Of a stretch of 64,000 bases of DNA, positions 11,616 to 22,910 are shown in pieces. The translations under genes and the position numbers were made by a program. The stretch spans positions 1,116,001 through 1,180,000 of the forward strand of contig JAIXMG010000008.1 in assembly GCA_025201345.1 (NCBI GenBank), given 5' to 3'. The notes under the pieces are model-generated. The model did no database searches, was not told the origin of the DNA, and worked only from the letters and a program-made list of their open reading frames with translations. The number at the start of each line of letters is the position of its first letter. Position 1 is the stretch's first letter. Source of the stretch: Thamnidium elegans (lineage: Eukaryota; Mucoromycota; Mucoromycetes; Mucorales; Mucoraceae).

Positions 11616-11943
11616 ACCTAATATTCCATCCAAAAAAGGAAAACTTTGGGGTGTTTTCTACCTCAGTAAATACGGCATTTCTCAGAGTGACATTGCAAAG
11701 ACTGTTGAGTAGCCAAAGCTCGCAGTACAAAATACTGTTAGCAGAATAAAGCGAACAAGAAGCCCTTTATATAGAAAACGTCCTGGAGCACCAAGAAAAA
11801 AATGACGAAAGAATCAAAGACATATGGAACGTACTGTTAGGAAAAATCCACTTGCTATATACGATGATCTGAGAATGATGATAGATATAAGAATACTGAT
11901 AAAATAAAGGAGTTCAAAGAAAACTGTAAAGCGCAGGAGATGA
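11616..11943 (+). pseudogene. Tc1/mariner-type transposase HTH remnant
   Basis: One frame reads KKGKLWGVFYLSKYGISQSD, then IAKTVE, stop, then NTVSRIKRTRSPLYRKRPGA and PRKK, stop, then HMERTVRKNPLAIYDDL and, after another stop, SSKKTVKRRR. The order (first HTH GxSQSxIA, GRPRK-like linker, second HTH RxVRKNPxAxxxDL, TVxRR) is that of Tc1-type transposase DNA-binding domains. Three internal stops break it, but no frameshift was needed to follow it. The DDE catalytic region does not follow: the sequence runs straight into a different decayed reading frame. It is a dead, 5'-only copy. Confidence 0.7.
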
Positions 11944-12326
11944 ATAAATCATTGTCAGAAATCAATGGCATTTTAGATTTTCTTGAACTATGACTTTTTG
12001 CACAAATCGCTGATGTTGATTATGAATCCGCAAGTATAGGCAGAAAATATGCTGACGGCCTTGGAAAAGTTAATAATCGCGTAGTTCTGTTTATTGAATC
12101 ATCCGGTGCTATACTACAAGAGAACATAAACCATACCCTTGAAGATACATTGAAGCTTTTAGTCGAATGTAATGGTACACTCTGTTATATACTCAGTCAC
12201 TTTAAGAATAGCCGATTTCATATAATAAAAGATACAATCACCCTCTCCGAAATAAACTTGAAGGAAGATGGACTTTGGAAGTTTGTCAAATTAAGATTTG
12301 CAGGTATCCCTACTATCGTGGATTGA
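11940..12326 (+). pseudogene. Fragment of a multicopy fungal ORF family
   Basis: From ATG 11940 the frame reads MNKSLSEINGILDFLEL, a stop, then about 110 residues including KYADGLGKVNNRVVLFIESS, ENINHTLEDTLKLL and FHIIKDTITLSEINLKEDGL, ending GIPTIVD. The pattern (ADG-x-G, LLIEsSG, ENxxHTxEDTIKLL, IxDxLTLS, WKxVxxRxAxIP) is one I recall from uncharacterised high-copy proteins of Mucoromycota genomes. It looks truncated at both ends and carries an internal stop. Function is unknown. The family link is from memory of the general pattern, not a search. Confidence 0.45.
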
Positions 12327-13792
12327 TAACGCTCGGACCACGCTGTACCCGATCCAAGATACCCTATGTACACACTGACATGGTCTGAATGATCTGCGCC
12401 GTGGTCCCTTAGAAGACCGAAATTTAGTTAGGTTGTCGATTTAGTTATTACTTCAGTAGCTAAGAAGGTGTTAAAGTAACGATTTCTGTAGGATTTAGTA
12501 AATTATTCTTCTTGAAAAATTAAAACTGCCAAAGATAGTTTTTGAATACGAACATATGATCTCTAACTTTGACTCCACATATTTTAACTACCAGTAAACT
12601 AAATTTACTTCAGTTTAAATGCTCACCATGAAGATAAGCGTATTGCGTAAATACAATAGATAACTTAAATATGGACGCATTAATTCACCGTTTTCAAATA
12701 AGCAAAAATTAGTTAACCTAAAACTTCAATAAACTTTTGGTCAAATGATTTGTAAAGTACAACTATTTAGTAAGGAAACGGAAGAAGAGGAAAAAACCAT
12801 TGGTTTCAATGTGTTTAACTTTCTTCTTTATGACTTAAATTTGCACGAACTAGTATTTCTACATGCCATTTTTTTTTTTTTTTTTTTTTGCTCAATAAGC
12901 TAAGTGTGGGACCATCAAACTCTATTTACGGCGATACCTTTTATATATTTAATGCGTTTTGAGAGAGTCGAAAAATTCCCATGTGTGACTATCCCTGGAC
13001 ATTTGATAAATGAACAAAATATACTATCTGTACAACACATTTTGGCATTAAAATAGCTTATATAATAACTTAGTGTTAATCGTTCCGAAAAAAAGGAGGT
13101 TTTTATAAACATCATATTTCTATATTTGCTTTTTTATTTAAACGCTTTGAGAGAGCATGCATGGTTAATCTAATTGACAGAGTGGCTGTTTAGAAAACTG
13201 AAGGAAATATTAATCCTGAACTCTGTAAAGGTATTTCTTGTCACAATGATTACTTTTAATAAATACAAAATATTAAATAAGGCACAAGGTCTACTAATAG
13301 CAGCTACTCATAAAAGTCAGTAATCAGCTTGCTTTTTTTGTATTCATATATTTTACAATCATATCTGTCAGTAGCAGGTACTCAATAGGTTTTTTTTTCT
13401 AGCACTAGTAGTATATGCTACATCTGATAAGATGTATTTATTCTAGCTTTGAAAAAAGAAAGACGGTCATTTTCTCACTGATACTTGCTTTTCAATTACC
13501 AAAAGAAGAATGTTTCATAAAAGAGAGGTGGGTGGGAGCTTTTATAATTGTTTAGAGTCTCCGGGACTTGAATTAGATAGATAAAATGAGTGTAACCAGA
13601 ATAGAAACAAAAGATACCATACTATTTTTTATGAAATATACTATTTGTTTTCTACCCTTAATTTTTTTATCAGTATTATAAAAAGCCTAGTACCCCCCAG
13701 GTACCCCCATAATTTTACTTTTTTTTTTTTATTATTATTATTTGCTCTGCTTTCTATTTGTATACCTTTTTTTTTTTTTTTTTTATCTTATC
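12327..13792. other. Gene-poor region
   Basis: A hairpin-capable segment lies at about 12332-12410 (GGACCACG … CGTGGTCC). The rest is A/T-rich with several T homopolymers. A 66-residue minus-strand frame at 12915-13115 is not supported by any recognisable pattern. A near-repeat TTTGAGAGAG occurs at about 12957 and 13146. The region ends in the T-rich leader of the oxygenase gene. Confidence 0.45.
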
Positions 13793-14997
13793 ATGAATGG
13801 ATTCTTAAGAATAGACCTATCTGACTTTGATAATCGCAAAGAGGAAATCGCCAAAGATTTAATGAAAGCTGCTTCTGAACATGGCTTCTTCTACGGTAAC
13901 AAATTAATTTTTTTTATTGTAGAATAATTAAAGGAGGCAGTTCAAAAAAAAACATGGCTGATACCAAAAAAATAAAATAAAAAAATACCGTCCAGCTCCT
14001 ATTAACCCATCATACTATTCTATTAGTCGTTAATCATGAAATTCCAGTAAAAGATATTCGTGCCATGTTCAATACGAGCCATTCATTTTTCGATTTACCA
14101 GAAAACGTTAAAGAAAACTATCCTTTGGACTATCCAAGAAATGCAGGTTGGGAAAAAGTATCACAGGTATATTTTAAAAAAAAAATCCGTTGGATTTAAA
14201 GTACAGAAATAGCTCACATTGTTGCACAGATCCGTCCCTCTACAGGTGTAGCAGATCTTAAAGAGTCTATTCAACTCTCATTTCATAACGCTTCTGACTT
14301 AAGGCCTACTGAAACCGAAGTACCTGGATTTAATAACACGGCAGAAAACTTTATGGAACAATGTAATAATGTTTCTCAACAGCTTTTGATATGTTTCGCA
14401 ATTGGCTTGGGTTTCCCTCACGACTTCTTCACTCGATGCCATGATATCAGTCAGCCCGATTGTCTCAACTCGCTTCGTTGTATGCGTTACTTTGAGCATA
14501 AAAGTCAAAAGAACCAAACAAAATCTTCTAAAATTGGTGCCTGTCGTGTTGGTGCCCATAACGATATAAATACGTTCTCTTTACTCTTTCAACAGCCTGG
14601 GCAAGATGGCCTGGAAGTATACCATGATAATAACTGGACAGCAGTTACTCCTGAAGAAGGCGAGCTTGTTTGTAATGTGGGTCATATGATTGTACGTTGG
14701 TCGGACGATCGCTTACAAAGTAACTTACATCGCGTTAGAAACCCTACTTCTGACGAATACCAAGGTCCAAGATACGCACTTGAATATATTAATGAGGCTA
14801 ATAGGTCTGTCATTATTCAAGGTCGTACAAAATATACCAAACCTATAACTGCTGGTGAATTTTTGATGATAGCTATGGAGAAAAATTATAAGGCCATAAA
14901 AGCGTCTCAGACGACCAACCCTTCCAGTTCGACGACTACCGTAACTTCTACCTCGGGTGAAACTCCCATGACACCTCCTGCCATGGTGTCTGTTTAA
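13793..14997 (+). CDS. 2-oxoglutarate/Fe(II) oxygenase (isopenicillin-N-synthase-like)
   Basis: Three exons (13793-13895, 14027-14166, 14230-14997) give about 336 residues. The N-terminal part reads IAKDLMKAASEHGFFY joined to VVNHEIPVKDIRAMF, the DIOX_N pattern. The C-terminal double-stranded β-helix holds the iron ligands: GAHNDINTFSLLFQQ (H-x-D) and LQSNLHRVRNP (distal His). It is followed by GPRYALEYI, where Arg would bind the 2-oxoglutarate carboxylate; the usual RxS is RxA here. Family members oxidise small molecules using O2 and 2-oxoglutarate, but the substrate cannot be inferred. The C-terminal 30 residues are Ser/Thr/Pro-rich. The gene is convergent with the RBR gene 270 bases downstream. 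Confidence 0.85.
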
Positions 14998-15267
14998 GAC
15001 AATTCCTTCTCTTTTATTATTATTACACTATTATTATTACGGCTTTTTTTTTTGTAGATATCAAAAACGTATTCACTTTTTTAACATTTGTTTTTTGAAA
15101 TGCTATCTTATATTAGAGTAGAAAATCTATTGCGGTCGCAGCAACACCCGCTTTAAAAAAACTGTACATTTTTATCCTACTACTTTCTTTCATAACTTTC
15201 ATCACCAATGTCTGTATATTTTTTTCTTTTAACCCTTAAATAAAATAAAAAGTCTTTTATTACTTTT

Positions 15268-16267
15268 TCATTGACGGCGACGTCTTGCATTAGCCAAAGG
15301 TACAAGGTTGATACCTCTTCCTGTATAGCCCAAGTTAACTTGAGGATGATTGTCGCTGCATAGACATTGTTTTGCACCACAATTGTAACAGCTATTATAT
15401 GTTATTAATTCATTTTTTTATAAAGAAACACAAGAGTATATATACTTACAAGGATCCACCGCATCGACAGTACATGGTATTACACCCACTCTGAAAAAAA
15501 CATTTATTAGAAAAAACCCACTCTCTCTCTCTTGATAAATAAGTACTTATTTATCAAAAAAAAAAAAAAAAAAAATTCTTTGATATATATATATATAGGT
15601 ATACCTTTCTCTCAATAAGATGACCACAAGTAGGACAGCGTCTCCAATGGCGCCTTTCAGCTTCTTGTAAAGTCATTTTTTCTGCCTCTTTATCATCAAA
15701 TACTTTTACGACGTCTATTGAAACGTATATAAGATATCTCTTCTTTATTTATTTATAGAAACTGTATACGAACCAGGATGCCAAGCAGTTTGGCAAGTCA
15801 TACAAAAACCACGATGACATTCGTAGCATTCGGTAAAGTTGCATTTTTTTGTAAGCTCCATATCTGCATCAAAGACGGCTTTACAATCTTCCATAGGACA
15901 GCTAATCTATATCGAATATTTACGAACTAAACCTTAAAAAAAAAGCAATAACAAAAGTTACCTTATTGGCGATATAAGCTTTACTGCTGATAGCTGAATT
16001 CCACCAATCTTCAGCTTCTTTATTAGAAAATATATCATGAAGCACTTTAAATGATTCAAAGACTTCTTTACATGCAGCACTAGGGCATTCAATATATATA
16101 TAACTAGTATATCTATCATCCTTTAACGCACTGTTAAAATATCCTCGTAAACAGTCTTGACATGCTCGATGATCACATTTGCCAGTTTCAAACATTTTAG
16201 TTTCATCAGTAGCGGTAAAACATACAATACATTCAGATACGACGATCCAAGTGTTTTCTGTTCCCAT
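15268..16267 (-). CDS. RBR-type (RING-IBR-RING) E3 ubiquitin ligase
   Basis: Read from 16267, exon 1 gives MGTENTWIVVSECIVCFTAT followed by KCDHRACQDCLRGYF and IECPSAACKEVF, the RING1 Cys/His array. The next exon gives ISCPMEDCKAVF, then CNFTECYECHRGFCMTCQTAWHP, the IBR domain. Further small exons give RRCPTCGHLIERK, SGCNTMYCRCGGS and CYNCGAKQCLCSDNHPQVN, which form RING2 with its catalytic-type Cys within GCNTMYCRCG. The order RING1-IBR-RING2 defines RBR ligases, which pass ubiquitin through a Cys thioester. The protein is compact (about 250 residues) with no extra domain, ending LANARRRRQ. Internal exon borders are approximate. Confidence 0.82.
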
Positions 16268-16608
16268 TTTTTTTTTTTTTTTTTAGTTATGAAGAAGAAA
16301 AAGGAATATGATAAGAGTCTACTATTTTTATTTTTAAATATAACAAATATTAACTATTCATGCCGTCACAAGCTTTTTTTCTTGATTAATTAATTTCCAG
16401 CGATTCAAAATATTATAGATTATGCGTAAAAGAAATACATATTGCCCCCATTTTACATCCCTTCAGCGAACTGCAATAATGGCAGCATATAAAACTCAGT
16501 TCAAAATATATCGAGCGAACTCAGATGCAGTCAATGCATTTTTTTTTTTTTTTTTTTTTGCAAGACCAGTTTATTATTGTTATTTCTACTATATTTCTAT
16601 TATACAAT

Positions 16609-17162
16609 TTAATGACTCTTGTTCTTATTAGCATCATTTCCTTTCTTTAAGAAAGCCTTGACTTGACCAGCAGTAGCTGTATACCAAGCATACAATACAA
16701 ATGCTTGAATACCATGGAAAGCCGATAATCCCCAACTGGCATTAACAGCAAGAGGACCTTCATTACGAGATTGAAAGATAACTAGACTCATAATACCATG
16801 ATAAATCATAAACCCACAAGCTGATAATAATTTGTTAACTGCTTTCCCTTCTTTTTTTTTTAAATAAAATAAAATTTACCTGCTCCACGTTTACAAGGCA
16901 GCATATTTGGCATATCACGACATAATAAACTGATTACAGCAATACCAGCTAAAGCAGCACCATAGAAACGTAAAAGTAAAACAGTAGTAATATCGAACTC
17001 TTTTGGGAAGAAGTAGTCTGTAGCGTGAGGAATGAGTAAAAGTTGAAGCGCAATAACTGCTTGAATAACACCGTGCTATCGCAAAATAAATATTAGTAAA
17101 AAGGTCCCGAGCAAAGTATATAACGTGCTTACACCGGCAAAAATAGTGTTAAGAGCAGACAT
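16609..17162 (-). CDS. Small multi-pass membrane protein, unknown
   Basis: Three exons read from 17162 give MSALNTIFAG, HGVIQAVIALQLLLIPHATD…LPCKRGA and ACGFMIYHGIMSLVIFQSRN…KKGNDANKNKSH, about 150 residues. Four hydrophobic segments are visible: around residues 10-25, 40-60, 75-90 and 100-120. The third exon joins in phase (GCA-G|CT). There is no signal peptide distinct from the first segment. The tail is short and basic. I do not recognise the family. It could be an ER or mitochondrial membrane protein. The gene model is well supported by clean splice sites; the function is not. Confidence 0.6.
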
Positions 17163-17312
17163 TATTATTATTATATATAAAGGAAAAAAGAAATAAATAA
17201 TAATAAAAAAAAAAGAAGAGCTTGTTCTTGACTTGAAAAATTCCATTTATTGGGGAAGCGGTCACAACTGTACAAATTTAGGGGGGAGGCATGATAAACA
17301 TAAAAAAAAAAA

Positions 17313-20300
17313 CTATGCGCTTAATGGTTGAAACTTTTGAGAGCTAGTAAAGATATTGTTTAAGAAGACACCTCTTTTTAGACGGGATTGAGATAGCTTG
17401 TTATCGGTAGATTCGGAAGGTTCATCTTTCTTTAAACGAACTTCCAATTCTTGTTGCTCTAAAGCAGTGATTTTGTTATTTGCTCTGGTAAGCGATCTTT
17501 CAATATCACGCATTGTACGACGTAATGTATACAATGTAAGTTTACTATATATATAAAAGGTTATTACACAGATAGCACATGTATTATCTTTTTTATTTTT
17601 TACCTTTGATCGGATTGAGCTGATTTAACTTTATTCAAATCCTGTTTACAATCATTCAATTTCTTTTCCAATTCAGCGAGGTGCTCTTTACTGCTACTTG
17701 ATTTAGTTTCTAATTCATTCAATTGTTTCTTTCCATCTTCATCTAATGAAGTCTTGATAGATTCCAGTGATCCCTTATCATTAGATTCTAAACATGATCG
17801 AACTTGGTCCAATTTTACTTTTTTAAAAAAAAATTAATATCGCGAGATATAAATAGCATAGTAGTACTTACAGTTATCAGTAGATTCTATTAAATCAGAT
17901 ACTGCATCAGATAACAAACGTAGATCATTTTGTGTCTTTTCGGCATCTGTATTTACGATATCCATCATAGCAGAAGTGTCTACCATATCAGACATCTTCC
18001 AAACATGTTCCAAATTTTCTAAACACAAGACGTCCTTTGATGTATAGCTAGGCTTTCCGTAGAAATAGAGTTCCTCTTCAATATCCATTAATTGGATTGA
18101 AGTCTAATAGAGAAAATTTACATTAGTCAACTTTTGTAGAGGAAAAAAAAAAAAAAAAAAAAAAAAAAAAGATCCCAGTTTAATGTATTACCGATTGAAG
18201 ATTTCCCACTGTATCAAAGTAAACAGACTCAAATTCTTTAGCTATACCAGAAATACCATTTGCTCTTTCATGAACTGTAGGTTCAGAAAGCTCATGCCTT
18301 TCTCTGGTAGCAAAAAGTGGGTCAGGTTTAATAGCTGCTAATCTTTCTTCTTCCATTCTTTGTTCTTCGGCAATTCTTTCCTCTCTCAATCGCTTTTCTT
18401 CAGCAATTCTCTTTTCTTCTTTCAATCGTTTTTCTTCTGCAATTCTCTTTTGTTCAGCAACTCGCTTTAATTCTTCGACAAGTTTCTTTTCTTCAGAGAT
18501 TCTCTTTTCTTCAGAAATTCGCTTTTCTTCTGCAACTCTCTTTTCTTCATCTTCCTTTCTTTCTTTTTCGGCCTCTTCTTCCCATTTTTCTTTATCCCAT
18601 CTTTCTAGTTTCAATCTTTCTTGCTCCAATCTTTCTCGTTCTGACATTTCTTGTATCAATTTTTCTTGTTCCAATCTTTCCTGCTCCCATCTTTCTTGTT
18701 CATAAGCATCATCATCTTGGTTTAATTCATTTTCAGATTCGATTTCATCATCCGTAATCTCTTCTTCGGTATCATTTTGATCAGTAGAAGTATTATCAAA
18801 GTAAGCATTATTACTCTCATTAGATTCGATCGTATCACCCAACGCATCAGACACAGATGCAAGAGAGAACTCAAAGGAATCCTTTGATTTTTCACCGTCA
18901 TGGGCAGTTGATTCCTCATCACTAGATCCCTTAAGTTCAATATCCTTTTGTACCTGTTCAAATGATAAACTACATCCTTCTTGAATATCAGGAGTTTGAG
19001 CAGTAGAAGGAGTTAATCCAAATACGTTTTTAGCACCTACAGGCTTTTCATCCGACATATCTTCTGGTTCTTCAACTACAGGTTCTTTTTCTGAATCCAA
19101 AGTACTTGGTTTAAATGAAGTAGCTCCAAAAGGTTGAGTACTAAACGCACTGGATGATCCAAATGAAGCGCTTTCACCAAACGAAGACTTTTGACCAAAC
19201 GTAGGTTTTTGACCAAATGCAGATGTAGGTTCATCAGATGATATTTTTGCAAGACTAGATGGCTGTCCAAAACCAGATGGCTGTCCAAAACCAGATGGCT
19301 GTCCAAAACCAGATGGCTGTCCGAAACCAGATGATTGTCCGAAAGTAGCGCCAGTGAAACCAAACGAAGATGCACTACCAGGAATTGAAGTATTGGTAGA
19401 GTTTGATTTAGCAAGAGATGCAAAAGAAACAGTTTGTGAAGGACCAGCACCACTACCACCAAATCCAGATGACCCAAATCCAACAGATGAAGTTGACCCA
19501 AACGTAGGAGTGGAAGAAGGTGCAGAGCCAAAAGTAGGAGTACTAGCACTAGGTTTACTAATCTTCGAAGTAGCTGCACTTAAGCTACTAAACGCAGGTA
19601 TTTTAGAAGGCACACCACCGAATGTAGAGGTAGTTTCGGCTGTAGCAGGAGTACTAAATACACTAGCACTAACCGTAGCTGTTGCCTCTGGCACTTGTGG
19701 GAAAGCAGCAGGTTCAGGGATTTGATTTACATCTTGCGCAGTAACCATACCAGGATACGGTTTACCTGTTTCAGCTAAATTGGAATTATAAACAGTATAA
19801 GAACAAATACGACCTTCATTTGTCATAAAGAAAACAATGGGCATAGCAGGAACAGGTGTTTCACTCTCTGCTGGATCAAATGGAGGTAATGGTTTAGTAG
19901 CAGAGTAATCAACGGCAAGGCCAATTGGATAGGTATCGGCATAATCATCTTCGGAAAGTGGCAACGCAGGCATATTTTCATCAAGCATCCAAGTAGACCA
20001 TCTACCTTCTTCATCTTGACCGATAGTAGCCAAATCACCAGCAGCAGAGTTTGCTAAAATAATCAAAGTCTTTATTCCAGGAAGGTAATCGCGAATAATG
20101 CTGGTATAAAAGTGACTACTAGGACATTCGATATTGAAAATAGGGTTGACTTCAGCCAACATAAGATACTTTTCGGATGGTCCACTCTTACGGTTAATGA
20201 TATAAGGCGTATGAGTGTTTTCACTGTCATTTGATTTGGAATATAGAACTAAAAACACATGGTTTTCGATCCAAACTACAGCGTTAACATAAATATTAGG

Positions 20301-21210
20301 ACTGTTTTGATCAGCAGGAGGAGCGATTTCATCCTTTTGATTTCCCTCCATATCATACGCAATAATCTTTCCGTCTCTGGTACCGCACACGATTTGTTTT
20401 CCTTTGGGTGACCAACACATTGAAGTTGCGTTAGACAAGTCTGCCATAATTTCACTTGTCATATAGCGAATCAATTTACATTTATCGTTTCCAGTTGTTA
20501 CTGCAATCACATCTGGATATACTTCAGGATTAGGTTGAATGTAAATAATTTCTTCGTCTAATTTTTGACTTTGAGTAGGTAAAGTATCTTGTTTCTAGTT
20601 TATCATTTAGTAAATAAAATAAAATGAAAACAGCTATTATATCTTACATTCTTAATAATATCGCTAATATTGTAAGTTAATAATGTTCCACCAGATACAC
20701 CCACAATAAGTTGAAGGTTATCACAAGTTAGTGTGACAATATTGACACTGCCTTCTTTTACGGGTACTTTGATAAGTTGATCAAATGGTGTAGAACTGTT
20801 TCTTTCTGCACTGTAAACAGCTGTACGTAAATTTTCAGTTTGTCCAAGAACAAAACCTGTATAAAGAAGTCAATAATACAAGTAAAAAGCCTTATAGGAA
20901 AAAATATACATACCATCAAGAGAACCAGCAATAAAATACCCGTATTTACTAGAACAAGTAAATAAAGAACAACTATTACGATATTTATCCGTATGAAAGT
21001 TGGAATCTTTTAAAACTATTTGAACATCGGGTACAAGACCTTGAAAACGTAAGAACTTTTTTTTTTAAAAAAAAAAAAAAAAAAGTATTTTAGAACTTTG
21101 TCAGTTTCAATAAAAGCCAAAACAAGCTTTTTTTTATATACCTCTACCAAATTTCCTTCCCCTTCGTCTTTGGGATCTTCTTGACTTAATACTGAAAACG
21201 GATTTTCCAT
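17313..21210 (-). CDS. NUP159: FG nucleoporin Nup159/Nup214-like
   Basis: This is a large gene of seven or more exons. The N-terminal third is a β-propeller (LFTCSSKYGYFIAGSLDG, LQLIVGVSGGTLLTYNI, MCWSPKGKQIVCGTRDGKII), which in Nup159/Nup214 docks the mRNA-export helicase Dbp5 on the cytoplasmic face of the pore. Then come FG repeats: TFG and GFG units and four perfect GFGQPS copies. An acidic linker follows, then a long E/K/R-rich helix (EEKRISEEKR type units). The last exons are coiled coil (LYFYGKPSYTSKD…KLNDCKQDLNKVK…RRTMRDIERSLTRANNKI), matching the part that binds Nup82/Nsp1 partners. The start at 21210 follows an A/T leader and reads MENPFSVLSQEDPKDEGE. Confidence is high because propeller, FG and coiled coil occur in the right order. 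Confidence 0.88.
19257..19340 (-). repeat. 18-bp coding minisatellite (GFGQPS units)
   Basis: Within the nucleoporin gene an 18-base unit (plus strand AGATGGCTGTCCAAAACC) is repeated about four times with almost no changes, then decays. Each unit encodes GFGQPS. The near identity at the DNA level suggests recent copy-number change. Confidence 0.85.
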
Positions 21211-22910
21211 TCTTTATAAAAAAAAAGTATAACGCGAAAAAAAAACAATAGGTTTTCATATTTTTACAAATACCGGTTTTTTTAAGACTACGCTCACAAT
21301 GACATCTTGTATTGGCCTAAATATAAGAATTATATTGCGTAGAATAAGTCAATAAACAATAGTTATGAAAGGGATGTATACGAAACTTTGCGCTGTCAAA
21401 CAAGCTTTTATAATAACGTGTATATTCTTCTTTTCACTATAATCCTCCCAAGTTGTAATTTTGAGTGCTTTATTCCTTGGTAGTACAAGCCAACCTATTA
21501 TTTTCTGATAGCTCACAAAAGAGCATAACAACAGTAGTCTCTCGATTTAAGAGTGAGTTTTCACGAAATACTAGACGCCATTAAATCGAGCAGCTACTGC
21601 ACGAGGTATCGATTCCGAAGGATCAGCGTATGGATTTCCCTTAATGAGCCAATAACATTCTTCTGGGTTACTGCTTACAACCGTCTTATCGAATTTATTA
21701 TTCATATTCTTCTTGCGCTTTGTCAGAAAGGAGCGAACGGATGAGGGATGACCTTTGATTTTTTTTACCAAATTTTTTGAGAAAAAAGCCCATCGAGTGT
21801 TCTTCTTGTTAAGTCCAAGATGTGGTTCATAACACAGAAAAAGTTAATATGGGCTGATAGTAGAAAAGTGGGTATGTATACGATTATTCTTACCTTATAA
21901 GGACCATATCAGTGGTTGAAACCTTTAATTTAATAGCTTCACAAGGTAAGTTAGTAAAATGTATAAGATTGAGAACAGAGAAACAATATTCTTATATTTA
22001 AACATATCCGCATTGGGGCATAAAGTTTGTCTAGCTGATTGATTTAAACAGTCTAATAACTAAAATTTTAAAGATTGATTTATCATTATTAAAAGATTGG
22101 TATATAAAAAAGAGGGTTCTAGACTATAGAATCTGTTTGAAATTAAATAATGCTTTAACTGAAGCGAAATAAATATACTATAACATTGGCTTGTTTTTAT
22201 GTAGAGTCATCGTAATCAACTTTATAACCCTAATAATTCGGTATTAAAAAAACGAATTCTCACTTGATAGGGTATTACAACAAAGCTGTTCATTGTTATT
22301 GTTTCATATAAGACCGGCACGTATTTTAACCATTACAATAGCAGCTATACAATTTTAGGGTTCAAATGATTCATTTTACAGTTTAGTAACTAACCCAAAA
22401 ACTTTACTTTTTTATAGTAACCGAGATACAAGTAAGGTATGATAACTTTCCCTTTTTTTTTAGATTGAAAAAGAACTTTTGAAATATGATCTACTTATCT
22501 TGAAATGAACTCAATATAGGTACATATATTGGCTAGATGGGATGTAAATTTTCTTTTTGCTTCTGATAGCTAGTTCCATCTACACTGGTTTTTTTTTTCG
22601 GCCTTCTTAAATTGTATTTATATGCTTACGAAAGAAAATATTACTGTACGAATTGAGTATAATAAAATAAATTCTGATAATAGTCTTTTATCACTTATAG
22701 ACAAATGAGAGTAGCGAACTATTGTTACTTAGTTTTGGGGGTTCTATTTGGAATAAGATCATTCACATGAGATACAGGTGAAAAATCAAATGAGTTTATT
22801 ATAATTCGATATGGTACAAAGCAGCTTTTTTAAAATAAATAAAAAAGAACCAAGTCTATAAGTTTAACTCCTCGATTTTAATATTTACTTTAAGGGAAAC
22901 AAGAATTCCT
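21211..22910. other. Gene-poor region with an orphan frame
   Basis: The left 100 bases are the nucleoporin leader. A minus-strand frame at 21571-21771 encodes a basic, well-mixed 66-residue peptide (RSFLTKRKKNMNNKFDKT … YADPSESIPRAVAARFNGV). It looks coding-like but has no partner exons I could identify. The rest is A/T-rich 3' flank of the aminotransferase gene with no clear feature. Confidence 0.35.

Noticed and set aside
19076..19725. Long frames on both strands inside the nucleoporin gene
   Set aside because: They are shadows of the FG-repeat coding sequence, low in complexity, and have no start or splice context.
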